A DNA stretch of 64,000 nucleotides, from contig CM036168.1 in the NCBI GenBank assembly GCA_020631735.1, positions 100,894,036 to 100,958,035 of the forward strand, read 5' to 3'. How positions within the stretch are numbered: position 1 is the stretch's first letter; each line of letters starts with the position of its first letter. This document shows positions 10,264 through 21,495 of this stretch, in pieces. This stretch comes from Saccharum officinarum (lineage: Eukaryota > Streptophyta > Magnoliopsida > Poales > Poaceae). Made by a program: the position numbers and the translations under genes. Below the pieces are notes generated by a model that ran no database searches, was not told the DNA's origin, and saw only the letters and a program-made list of their open reading frames with translations.

Positions 10264-12530
10264 ATGGAAGTAGCGGCGGCGAGCGACCGTTGGAGCTGAC
10301 CACAAACAAACACGGGTGGGACGGCTCTCCTATTACACTTAGTATCAGTGCCTGCTAGATGCTTTGCTTGTTGAACAGCTGAGGCAGGCGCACAAGTGCG
10401 TCTACTGTCTAATCCTGATTGTGACGTGTTTATCTCTCGTCAATTGCCATATGCCGGGACCGTCACTGAGGAAGCTGTAGGGGCTTCGGTCCCTCCAGAT
10501 CCGCTCAAAAAAAAAAGGAAGATGGCCCTTCTTCAGGCTGTTTGAGCCGACCGATACCTGCTTCCTGGCTTTTGTCAGGAATTCAGAGGTTCGTTGCGCA
10601 AAGGGGGTGCACGAAGTCTAGCAACTTTGCAGCCCGATAATGGTGTGGTTGGGTCTTGTTAGGCACCACCAGCCCGACCCTTAGAATGTACAGTAACAGC
10701 CTCTTAGGTAGGCCGGGCCGCGAATACTATTAGAATGTCAATGTACAATAACAGCCTCCGCGATGGGTTGGGCTTCACTGTAGTACTGCTGGTTCAGTCC
10801 AGTGAGCTTTTTTTTGTGCTAATATACTTACCGCTGACTAACATTGAACGGAATCCATAAAATTTTCAGCCACGCAACAGATCACCAGCTCGATATCGAC
10901 GATATGGGTGTCCCATAAAACGAGCACCAGATTCAGAAAAATAATCATCCTACATAAAAAACCAATTACAATCCCACTAAGAATTGGACTAGCTTTGAAA
11001 GTTTGCAAAGACAAAGCATCTCCCCGTGATTTTCAATTGAGAGTGGTCACGCAATCAAAATCAAGAAAAAACTTTATGCATTGCAGCTATGATCCAAGTA
11101 GGAACTGTAATCTGAACCAGCATTAAGGTCTATGTCTCTATGATATAACCATTAACCAGCATAGTAAAACCGATTGTAAGAACAGTAGTGGTGTAACATC
11201 CAGTCCCGACATATACGGCTCAGGCCCAGGCCCACTCTACCGAGGAGCGGTCCCACCTGCGTAGCAACCCGCTTGAGCTTTCGTCATCGATTTACTCAAA
11301 ACGGTTAACCGAAGGTTACTATACGTCCCTGCCCCTGGTATTTAAGTTGGTCAGGCGATCCTCAGACTCACGGTATCGTACTATCCTTCTGGTTGCACAT
11401 TGTTTCATGATGCACAGTAACAGGTGAACAGTACCCGAGCTACCTGGTATGGAAGGCAGCCGGACCCAATTCGGTGAACAGCACGTACTACTACAGTGTT
11501 CGATGAACAGTATCAGGCTGCTACAGTGCCGAAGTCTGGATGTACAGTACTCCTGACATCCCATAAAACATCCGATGTGATACCCAAAATTTTTCACCCC
11601 AGGAATTAAACACCCCCTTGGTTGCTCTCGTCGAAACTAAGAAGGACTAGACATCAGATGACAATCTGTGTGGGAAAATGTTGTGATTTTTTTTTCAATC
11701 TTCGGATATGCATGTTTGGCCGCCAAATGGTATGGTGAACAGAAGAACATATGCCAAACAAGAAATGACATTGGAGGCGCTAGTACTAAACATGTAAGAC
11801 AAGAATCATGATCGATCACTCACTTGTACTGTATTACCATACACAGAGGAACATATATTATATAACATCAAATTAAATCACTATTGTAAACAGCACGCGT
11901 CTTCCTTTTGACTCAACTTCTAAGTAGGATCCATAAACTACGATACCTTGGCCTTTCTTCTCTTTTTTTTTGAGGATCAACCTTGAACGTTCCCCTTTGA
12001 AGTTTGAAAAAGAACGCCCCCATTGTGTAGCTACATGAACATCAATCTTCTTATAGCCACTAGCAAACAAACTATGAGATCGGAGGGAAAAGCCTATGGG
12101 GCAATGTACCTGCTGCGAGCAAAGGCACAGATTAGGGTTGGATCAATCCGATACTCCCTCCTCCTCAGATGCCGCAGTTGCTCTTGGGCCATTAGGCCTA
12201 TGGGCCGGGCCCAATCCAAGCGCACTTCGCCGTGGACCCGTTGCGCGGCGCCAGTAGGCTGTAGGCCACGTCGCGTTCGGCCGCCCGCCTCTGGTGATAG
12301 GCAGCCCGCGCACCGCGGCGCGCGTCTCTCGTCCCGCTCATCACAAGGGCAAGTGGCGAGCCGCGGCCGGGCGCACGCACTCCACGAAACCACAAGTTTG
12401 TCACCGGAGATCGATGCCAAAGCAACAATAGCTTGCCGGAGTGAAAGCGAAAGGAAAATCTAGCGGACGACGAGACCACGATTAGGATAGGAGGAAGGAA
12501 TTGGAACGTCTGCGGCTGAGCGGTACCACC
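10264..12530. other. Gene-free stretch upstream of the stress-protein gene
   Basis: No supported gene. A Tourist-like right end is visible near 11570-11620 (CATCCGATGTGATACCC through GGAATTAAACACCCCC). The last 450 bases become GC-rich and probably include the promoter and leader of the gene starting at 12531. Open frames here (for example antisense 12198-12785) are composition shadows. Confidence 0.5.
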
Positions 12531-13530
12531 ATGGCGGAGCGGAGGATCGGCGTGGCGATGGACTTCTCGCCGAGCAGCAAGAAGGCGCTGCGGTGGTCGA
12601 CCGACAACCTGGTCCGCGAGGGCGACACGCTCGTGCTCCTCCACATCCGCCACCACGGCAAGGATGAGGCGAAGAACGTCCTCTGGTCCCGCACCGGATC
12701 GCGTAAGCTGCTGCACGACGACGCAAGCTTTGACTCGATTGCCTTCCGTTATATATTGGCCTGCGATCTGTTTATCCATCACCATAGCTTCTCATATATG
12801 GCCGCTCGATTGAGTTTGAGTTTGAATCGATGGCAGCGCTGATCCCGCTCGAGGAGCTCATGGATCCGCCTGTGAGGCAGCGCTACGACATGCCGGAGGA
12901 CCCCGAGGTGTTCGACATGCTCAACGCAGTGGCCCGGCAGAAAGAGGTGCGCTTCTTATCGCGCGCCACCTGTCCATCATCGTGCGTGCTGTTCTTTTGC
13001 TGCTCGATTCAAGGCAAGCTGCGTGTAGATGGTGATACTGATACGGTTTGAGCTGTACGCATACACCCATGCTGGACGAACAGCTGTGCGTGGTGATCAA
13101 GATGTACTGGGGTGACCCGAGGGAGAAGGTGTGCGACGCGGTGGAGGAGCTCCATCTCGAGTCGCTCGTCATGGGCAGCCGTGGCCTCGGCCAGATCCAA
13201 AGGTACGCACGCTGCAGCAATGGCGTTAGCAGTTTTCCTGAACAACCAACCGTTCAGGTTCACCATCTGCTCGACGTTCTGAGAATGATCATAGGCAAAG
13301 CGTCGTTCATGATTCATCGGACACAAAACGCAATCATATACGGTTCGAATGTGCCGACGAAATGATTGATACAACATGCGTGTCACCTGCTTATCTAGAT
13401 TTCCTTATGTTTTACTCTGACCGTGCCTATTTTATCTGCTCCGTGAACCTGCAGGATTCTGCTGGGAAGTGTGACGAACTACGTGCTGTCAAATGCATCA
13501 TGCCCTGTGACCGTCGTCAAGTCAAAGTAG
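12531..13530 (+). CDS. Universal stress protein (UspA family), 4 exons
   Basis: Exons 12531-12702, 12837-12946, 13084-13202 and 13455-13530 join in phase at GT/AG sites to give 158 residues, normal for a plant single-domain USP. The start follows an ACCACC context (MAERRIGVAMDFSPSSKKAL). Residues of the ATP-binding fold are visible: the early Asp in AMDFS, then the GSRGLGQIQR-ILLGS loop (G-x2-G-x9-G-S), which is split across the exon 3/4 junction, and the terminal NASCPVTVV strand. Family knowledge: cytosolic nucleotide-binding proteins linked to abiotic stress; the exact role of this one is not inferable. A T after position 12720 onward is intronic, so the apparent longer first-exon frame is read-through. 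Confidence 0.9.
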
Positions 13531-14273
<743 letters not shown>

Positions 14274-14379
14274 ATAATCCTCTGATCCATAAAGTTTCAA
14301 AGCTAATGCCCAAACTACATCCCCAACAAATTAAAACATGCTAGGAGCTTCTGCAAGGGGGGAAACACGTACGCTCACA

Positions 14380-14586
14380 TCAGATGTAGAGATGAGGCTG
14401 CAGGATGACGAGGAAGAGCATGAGCAGCAGGAAGTAGATGATGGCGTGGACGAGCATGGACGGGAAGCTGGTCTTCATGTTCATGAGGTCGACGGGCCGC
14501 TGCCGGCCGGGCATCTGCAGGACGCCGCCCGGGCACAGGAGCGCGAACAGCGCCGTCGCGATGATCGACGGCGCCCAGTCCCTCAT
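14380..14586 (-). CDS. Small DUF3339-family membrane protein
   Basis: Single-exon frame of 68 residues. It shows the plant DUF3339 pattern: MRDWAPSIIATALFALL (first hydrophobic segment), a central PGR...NMKTS.PSMLVHAIIYF motif and a second hydrophobic segment running to a short C-terminus. Length and layout fit the family (about 65-75 residues, two membrane segments). The function of the family is not established. It converges with the universal stress protein gene across the (TA)n tract. The N-terminal MRDW in place of the commoner MSDW/MADW is a small difference. Confidence 0.82.
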   Translation of the reverse strand: MRDWAPSIIATALFALLCPGGVLQMPGRQRPVDLMNMKTSFPSMLVHAIIYFLLLMLFLVILQPHLYI

Positions 14587-14968
14587 CGCGGCTGTGCAGG
14601 CACGGCCCTCTGTTCAACTGGCAAGCGAGCAGCCAAGCAGGCAGAACATGGAGGGAAAGCATGGCATCGGGCACCGAGCACACTACGGCTGTCGACGAGG
14701 GAATCAGTGGACGGCTGATTGATTGAGGATTGAGGAGGCGTCATCATAAGTTCATAACGCCGAATCGGAACTTTTGAGCACGAAAACGGGGCTTTTGCGG
14801 TGGGATTAGTTGGGGGCTATCGTGTCTCGGCAAGGATAGCACGGCCGTCGGCGGATAAGTGTTCACTGTACTACTGCTGATATTTGGGAGGAGATTGATT
14901 GGTGGCATGGGGGTGACCGTGTGACTTTTGCTAAAGAATCGAACTAATCAGCCAGAAGAATTTGTCAG

Positions 14969-15079
14969 CCTGTTCGTTTCGCTGGTTTATTGTGCTAAAA
15001 ACATTGTTCGCTGGTTTGGTGTGAGAGAAAAATACTGCTGGATGGCTGCTGATTCTGCTGATAAGTCCAAACGAACAGG
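14969..15079. mobile_element. 111-bp MITE, CCTGTTCGTTT ends, copy 2
   Basis: Same termini and interior as 3939-4049 (GAGAGAAAAATACTGCTGGA, TTCTGCTGATAAGTCCAAAC). Confidence 0.75.
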
Positions 15080-15130
15080 GAGTGGACGGCGCGATCGGAA
15101 TTTTTTAGATAACTACCAGAAATAAACGGC

Positions 15131-15290
15131 TTGTTCGGCTGGTTGGTCAGCCAACCAGCCAACCGTGCTTTTCTCTGACATTAAATCAGCACCGGTCATC
15201 AGCCACCTACCAGCCAGCAGTATTTTTCTCTCACAACAAATCAGCACCGAGCACCGGCCATCAGCACCAAGTTGTGCTCACCAAACATCT
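15131..15290. repeat. Degenerate repeat related to the CCTGTTCG MITEs
   Basis: Begins GGCTTGTTCGGCTGGTTGG and carries repeated CAGCCAACCAGCC, AAATCAGCACCG and TATTTTTCTCTCACA words, the reverse of the 111-bp MITE interior. The boundaries are soft. Confidence 0.45.
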
Positions 15291-15794
15291 CTCTTGGATG
15301 CAGTTAACTGAAATTTGCTGAAGTTCATGTTTTTTTTTCTGCAGCTATTCATTTTACAGGTTGAAACTCAGTCCGGTGAAGTTTCGACACGTGCATTTAC
15401 GAGCAACACACAGAAATCCTCCAGTCCCCATCATTTTGCTTTCAGGATTGCTGTTCTTGTACCACGGCCGGTGCCGCCGTGCCTGTGAAGAGATCCAGCC
15501 CATACGCGTGCCATGCCGTGTGACGTCCATAAGGGCTGCTGTTTTGGATCTGGTTTGAATGGCGACATGCCTATCCGGCTCCCAATAGCCCGCCCATGAA
15601 TGTCCTCACGCTCTCATCGTTAGTTCTTTTTTTTTTGACAACTGATCGTTAGTTCGTTACCAAACACGAGTTACGACGGAAGCTCAATTTTGTTGCACCG
15701 ATGGTAAATGCTAGTCGTGGATCTTCCCTTCCTGGATCTTCAGTTCAGAGAGCTCCATCAAGCGGAAGGTGGTCACTAGCCACGGGGACATGAG

Positions 15795-15905
15795 CCTGTT
15801 CGTTTCGCTGGTTTATTGTGCTGAAAGCACTGTTCGCTGATTTGTTGTGAGAGAAAAACACTGCTGGATGACTGTTGATTCTGCTGATAAGTCCAAACGA
15901 ACCGG
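15795..15905. mobile_element. 111-bp MITE, CCTGTTCGTTT ends, copy 3
   Basis: CCTGTTCGTTTCGCTGG to AAACGAACCGG; the right terminus has one change from copies 1 and 2. Two of the three copies lie within 1 kb of each other. Confidence 0.75.
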
Positions 15906-16259
15906 ACGCATGGCGGGTACATGCTCTCCTACTTGAACAGCGGGCACAGGCGCACAGCCAAATGCTGACAAGGACCAGATGCTAAACCTAAACATGCGCA
16001 TCAGATGCGCTTCTCCCAGCTCCCAGGCTTCCAAGTGAAGACTGCAGTTCCTAAAGCCGCCTTTTGTTACCTGTGCGACGGGAAAAAAAAGTGGTGTGGA
16101 TTAGTCCCAACCCTAAACCCAGTGCGACTGGGCCCGACTCACATATCAGATTAGTTTATTTCAGTTTAACTGGATCCCAATAACTGGATTAGTTTAACTC
16201 GACTTGCTAGTGACGGTGCCGCATAAGAAGTGAGTGAGAGCCTGGCATGTCGGGCTTGC

Positions 16260-17272
16260 GAGCGAGCGCATTAGCAGTGGGCCCGCGTCGTCCTGTACGT
16301 CACCGACATCGCCCCGAACGCCGCTAGCGTCATCAACCGCTTTCCACGCGCATCCCATGTACAACATCTAATCCATTTTTGAAACATTAATATGCAACAG
16401 TTGCAACATATATAACAAGATAGATAAAACACTTGAAACAAGCGTTTAAACACTTGCGAAAACGCCTGAAAAAATTTGAAAACCATTGCAAATATATGCA
16501 ATATCCAGATGAAACACTTGCAAGCATACGTATTAAACACCTGAAAACACTTGAAACATATGTTTGCAACATGCATGCATATGCAACATCTACTAACACT
16601 TGCAACATACGTCTGTAACAGATTAAACATTTAGAACATACGCTTGAAGCATACGTATATAACTATTACAATATGTGCAACATCCCGATCCACTTTTGCA
16701 ACATCGATATACAACACTTGTAACGTACCGCTGAAATATCTGGAACACATATTCTTGCAACATGCGATTTTCACTCTTCTTCTTTTTTCGTATGATGCAA
16801 CATAGAGCGGGGGACGGCCGATTCCGGCAAGCCGGCAACCGAGGATGGTGGTGCAACCTGGCAGCGGCTAGCTACGCCTTGCCTGGGTCCGACCAGCGAT
16901 GGCCCCCTTTCCTGAGCACCTGGCCTAGCGCAGCGGAGGATAGAGCACAATATGGCGCGGCAGGGGACGAAGGCGGGGATGGGACGGCGTGGGGGATGGT
17001 GTCAACGGTGCGCCAGAGTGGGCTGCAGCGTGGCACGTGGCAGAGTGGGGTGGGCGGCCACGCCGTGCGGTGCGGAGTAGAGAGAGGAGTGCGGAGCAGC
17101 GCGGGATGGAAGCGGATGCGGCGCTACCACGCTGGAGAAGGCCACGGTGAGGAGCCTCGCGCTGGAGAAGGGAGTAGCATTGTATTTTTTTAGAAGCGAA
17201 CTAACGAGCGGCGCTGGATAAGGCGGAGTGCGGTCCAGTCCGTCCGGACGCCCTATAGAGAGCATTACCGTA
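16260..17272. repeat. GCAACAT/GAAACA-rich repetitive element, block 1
   Basis: 16370-16770 is a degenerate short-period array of TTGCAACAT, TTGAAACAT and AAACACTTG words. It is followed by a GC-rich segment that ends near GTCCGGACGCCC. A second block with the same order lies at 17480-18226, suggesting two copies of one non-autonomous element. No protein domain is recognisable. Confidence 0.5.
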
Positions 17273-17479
17273 GGTTAATTCAGTTTAACTCCTAAAAAGC
17301 TTATGTCTTCATCCAAAAAGAATGTAATCCTAAAATTAAAATAAGCCCAACTATTTTAAAAATATTAGATTTATAAGAATAATAAATCATATTTATATTT
17401 CAAAATAGTTTTACTATGAAAATATATTCTATAATTAATCTAATAATATTTATTACAAACCATAATTTTAAGTCCGGAT

Positions 17480-18226
17480 GCAACTCCCGTTTGAGCGTAC
17501 CCACCACACCCTGTCCCGTCCCTCGTGTAATAGAAACAGGAGCGCGTCCGCGTCACCCCGCTAGTCCCGTCCCCGTCGCGCGCGCGTCACCTGTGGCATC
17601 CCGCTGCACGCGCACCCGCGTTGCCCCGCGGCGCCCCGTCTCTACCGCACCCTCATTCTCCGCATCATGCCTATCTCCCGCCGCGCCACTTCTCCATATG
17701 CAACATATACAACACACATTTGAACACATGTTTATATAGCTATTGCAATATATGAACATTTATATGAACATTTGCAACATTAAAATAAAACATTTGAAAC
17801 ATACGTCAAAACAGTTGAAACATATATTTGCTTACAGCACAACATTATCTCGATGCTTGGACGAGTGGAAGCTTGTTGGCATGCGGAGCTCCTGGCGGTG
17901 GCGGGCAAGTGGAGTCTCGCTGGTGTGGCAGCGACGCATCGAGATCGCTGCGCGCGGAGGTGGCACACGGAGCTCCTCCCCTCGCCTGTTTGTTGGAGCG
18001 TTTGTCGTGAAGGTCGAGAGCGGCGGCACGCACATGGAGCTCGGCGATGACGGTGTGAGCGGAGCTCGCTGGCCCGGTCGTCGCAACCTCCGCTCTCGGG
18101 TTCCACATCAAGCTTCTCACATGGACTATTTCTCTCTGTGTCGCAGATGCGCTGTTTCTCTCCATGCTGTGTAGAAGATAAGAATGGATACGTGTCCGTC
18201 CGTTCGGACGCTCGAGGCATGTCATT
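17480..18226. repeat. GCAACAT/GAAACA-rich repetitive element, block 2
   Basis: GC-rich left part, then ATGCAACATATACAACACAC and further GAAACATA words at 17695-17830, then a GC-rich part ending GTCCGTTCGGACGCTC. The order resembles block 1. Confidence 0.45.
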
Positions 18227-18234
18227 CTCGTTAT

Positions 18235-18510
18235 TAGGGATGAAAATGGTACGGATATTTTCCGACCGTATTCGAGACCGAATCCGTTTAGAGAGATTTT
18301 AATCCGTCCGTATTCGGGTCCGGATATTTGACATCCGATACCGTATTCGTATCCGAATATTTAAATCACATATTTATGATGTCGATATCCAATCATATCA
18401 TATCCGGCATTTTTTATACTATCTGTATTCGAATCTGAATCCGAACATAAATATGAAAACAAATACGATATCAATGATATCCGTCCGTATCCTATGCGTT
18501 TTCATGCCTA
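18235..18510. mobile_element. hAT-type MITE (276 bp) with 8-bp target duplication
   Basis: The termini TAGGGATGAAAATGG and CGTTTTCATGCCTA are inverted repeats. The flanking 8 bp CTCGTTAT occurs at 18227-18234 and again at 18511-18518. The 8-bp duplication is the hAT superfamily signature. The interior carries many ATCCGTATTCG/CGGATAT words and no gene. Confidence 0.88.
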
Positions 18511-18639
18511 CTCGTTATCGAAGATTCAAATGGAACACGGAGCGAACCAAAATTTTGTCCCGAGCACGCGCGCCCTTGCCAGAATCCAGAAATATGCCCT
18601 GCCCGTGCCGTCCCTTGCTCGTACGCGGAGCGAGGTCGA

Positions 18640-18920
18640 GCGCCTTTTTTGTTTTTTGGCCCTTTTTTTGAAAGATTCTCTCAAATAGGCCCCTGACTGA
18701 AAGATTTCAAAAAATGGACCCTCATCTTGGCGCCATGGACCATGGCGCCAAGCTACAACGTCATGGCGCCATGTATCCTGGCGCCAAGAGGCATCCGACG
18801 TGGCTCCACGGGAATCTACGTGGCGTAGCTTGGTGCCATGGAGCATGGCGCCAAGCCTTGGCGCCAAGATCCATGGCGCCAAGCTTTGGAGCCATGCTGC
18901 ATGGCGCCAAGCACCCATAA
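18640..18920. repeat. Left terminal region of the large MULE: GGCGCC palindrome array
   Basis: After about 80 bases of outer terminus come about eight GGCGCC hexamers, usually as TTGGCGCCA or ATGGCGCCA, from 18728 to 18910, alternating with CATGGACCATG-like spacers. The inverse arrangement is at 27755-28044. Open frames rich in MAP/GAK words here come from the repeat. Confidence 0.85.
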
Positions 18921-19181
18921 TATAGCCTACCCCCCTTCCTATCCCCAGTCATTCCCGTTTTCTTACTCATTCTCTTCGGCTTTTTCATTTAGACACTTTT
19001 CCGTTGCTCTATAATCGAGCAATTGGACCGTGAGAAGTTGGATTTTATCCGTGGATCTTCGAGAGGTAGGTATCCTGTCACCCTTCCTTAATTTATTCGA
19101 ATCGATTTGGTAAAATAAAGGCATATTTTTTACCTATGAACTTCAAAATTTTGAAATACATATGTATTGTTGAACCGTAGG

Positions 19182-19886
19182 ATGCCTAGGCGTGGGAAAG
19201 CTAGAAAACAAAGGTATGTGTACATTCGTTTCATCGTATAATAAACCTTTATTTTTAAGATTTATTGTTAATTGTTTTGTTATATTGACCGTATTTATTG
19301 AATTATAGCTATGGACGGATGACCGAAAGTCCATACGTCCTAAAGCCGCTCCCTAGCGGTGTCCCAATACCAATGTGTTTTTGTGGTGATCCTTGCAAGG
19401 TTGAAATTTCCGAAGATGAGGCAACATATAAGCAGAGATATTGGATGTGTTCTAATTTTGCATGGGAACCAACAGAGCGTCAGCGCCGCAGTACATTTAT
19501 TGTGAGAAACTGCTTTTGTTTATTAATTAATTTGTGTCATATGAAGTTCTGCTTAATAATTGGATTTCAAACAATTGAATTTGCTGCAGACCCCTCCACC
19601 GCTATGTTATTTTGAACAGTGGATTGACACTGAGATCAAGGAGGCTGACATGCGGCTTCTACAAGGCTTGAAGGAGTGGGATGCGGAGCGCCTGGAGATC
19701 TTAGAGAAGAGACGTAGAGAGGAGGCAGCAGCGAAGGAGCACAAGGAAGAGGAGGAAATGAGGCGTGTTGCTGCTTGTAGGGAGGAGAGGGAGAGGAAGC
19801 TTGAGCGCGTGCGCCGAGCGAAGGCAGCGATGGAGGAGAATCCCGATGCTCAGAACAAGGGAAAGTGGTCTCGTTGTACTCAGTAG
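19182..19886 (+). CDS. MULE-borne small GRF-like / coiled-coil protein, 3 exons
   Basis: Exons 19182-19213, 19309-19501 and 19590-19886 (GT/AG, in phase) give 173 residues. A basic start (MPRRGKARKQ) is followed by a cysteine motif CFCGDPCKVEI...YWMCSNF (about residues 32-58), resembling a GRF-type zinc-binding motif with a CxCG start and an aromatic-Cys pair. Residues 80-165 are a highly charged, Glu/Arg-rich coiled coil (RRREEAAAKEHKEEEEMRR). It is divergently placed relative to the transposase. The same gene, intact, is in the second element (31344-32048), differing by at least Ser/Pro near the C-terminus. Function unknown; conservation in both elements suggests a role in transposition or in escape from silencing, which is inference. 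Confidence 0.8.
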
Positions 19887-20253
19887 TATGCTACTTGTAT
19901 GCCCAGAACATGGTCGATGTACTTTAGGTAAATCATGTGCCTAGGACATGTTCTTTGTTATTTAATTCGTCGTCATGTACGTCATGTGCACTTTAAGTTT
20001 TTGGACCGTGCTTGGTGTTGTGATATGTAATGTTTAATGTTCCTGAGTTACTGAAACTAGTTATCGAGTTGCACATATAACATAAGGAAGTACTGGATTT
20101 CATAATTCACCACGCATAACATAGGACATGGCATGTCAGAACTTGTACCAAACAAGGGCACATATGTCCTGGACTAAACCTAACATGCCTTAGGTAATTA
20201 TAGCGAACAACAAGTACATTACATGGCATATGCATATGCTAGTTTCGTTCTAT

Positions 20254-20951
20254 CTAGTAGTGCGGCCACATAGCGAACTGTGTAGCCCCTTCTCCATAGT
20301 ACCCTCCCATGTTCGATGGTGGAGGTGGCGGGGGTGGTGGTGGAGGCCCGTTGTTCTTGTGGTTAGGGCAGCTGCAATATGGATCATGGCATGGTCCGTC
20401 CTGTGAAACAGCACCACTACTGGCATCGTCTGGTTCCTCGTCCTTGTAACCGTTGCTAACTTCCCTTTCTAGTTCGAAGATACGGTCTTGCAAGTAGTAG
20501 ATGTACTGTGCGTGGGGATAGATTGGTCTAGGATCGACCCATCTAGTGAAACCACAGTTTTCTTTGGACTCTGAACACTGCATTTCAAAGATTTCATTGA
20601 ACATGCAGTTGGTAACGCCTATGAGATGCAAAATAATGGAGAAAAAAATTGAGTAACAAATATTAAAACCAGTTACCTCTGCTCGTGGACATTTGAAGAA
20701 TCGGCGACCTCCATCCAAACCCTCTACGAACATTTGCACTAAGCAGTCCTCACCATGCCTACATTTTGGCCATTCTTCTTTCCGGTTATCATATCCTCGG
20801 AGTGGACACTCTTTGGTGAAATCTCTCTTGGTCTCGACAGGAAAATGATACACTGGCTCATCAAAGTCTTCCGGACCCAGAGACCCCTCCCACACAATGG
20901 GAGTACCCTTACTCCCCCCGCTCCCTTCCCTCTAGATGACCCTCCAGACAT
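20254..20951 (-). CDS. MULE-borne GRF zinc-finger protein, frameshifted copy
   Basis: Exons 20677-20951 and 20254-20577 flank a 99-bp intron. By comparison with the intact copy at 30278-30976 the protein would be 199 residues: MSGGSSRGKGAGG..., a GRF-like zinc motif (CRHGEDCLVQMFV ... RRFFKCPRAE ... CGFTRWVD), a coiled segment (YYLQDRIFELEREV), a Cys/His patch (CHDPYCSCPNHKN), a run of 10 prolines and a Gly/Tyr-rich tail. Here the G-run near the start (C-run 20924-20929 on +) has six bases against seven in the other copy, which shifts the frame after about residue 13; translation could only start downstream at MWEGSLGPED. The break is in a homopolymer, so sequencing or assembly error is possible. 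Confidence 0.78.
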
Positions 20952-21011
20952 TGCTACTCGTAGATAACAAACTTCTCGTTTCAAGTGACTAGCATTGTAT
21001 GGAGGAAGGTG

Positions 21012-21019
21012 TATATATA
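21012..21019 (-). promoter_or_regulatory. TATA box of the GRF zinc-finger gene (large element)
   Basis: TATATATA, about 60 bp upstream of the start codon at 20951 on the minus strand. The identical box is present before the intact copy at 30210-30217. Confidence 0.6.
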
Positions 21020-21495
21020 GCCAGAAGTGTAGTGGAGAGCCGCTGTATTGTGACTTTAACGCTCCTGAAAAGCCTACACGCTATCCCTGAAAAGCCTATT
21101 TGAATTACTGAAAAGCCTATTTGAAAACTCATCTGTAAAGGCTAGATTCCTTGATCAATCAATTCATCTGTAAAAGAGGATGTACCATACGATAGTGACA
21201 TGATAAATCACTGAAAAGGCTATATGCTATCGGTGTACCGCACGACTTGACATGTTTCATAAAATTTTGGCAGAGTTTTCCCTGTTTTTGATTCAATCCA
21301 AACACAGATATCACATAAACATGTCATCAACCATTATTTATGACATTCACCTTAAACAAATATATGATCATCATCAGCACCCACGTTTAAAGTGCATATG
21401 TCATATACTCCATCTGAAGCTCATTCAGTACATAAGAATAGGATATAAAAGTCCATAATAATAGTCCATACAGTCCCAAATTAGCCTACAGTCCC

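Noticed and set aside
12198..12785. 195-codon minus-strand frame over the stress-protein gene
   Set aside because: Antisense shadow of GC-rich exon 1; the plus strand has the UspA motifs and matching splice sites.
16370..16770. CRISPR-like spaced short repeats
   Set aside because: Repeats are degenerate and irregularly spaced, in a plant nuclear context; no spacers of constant length.
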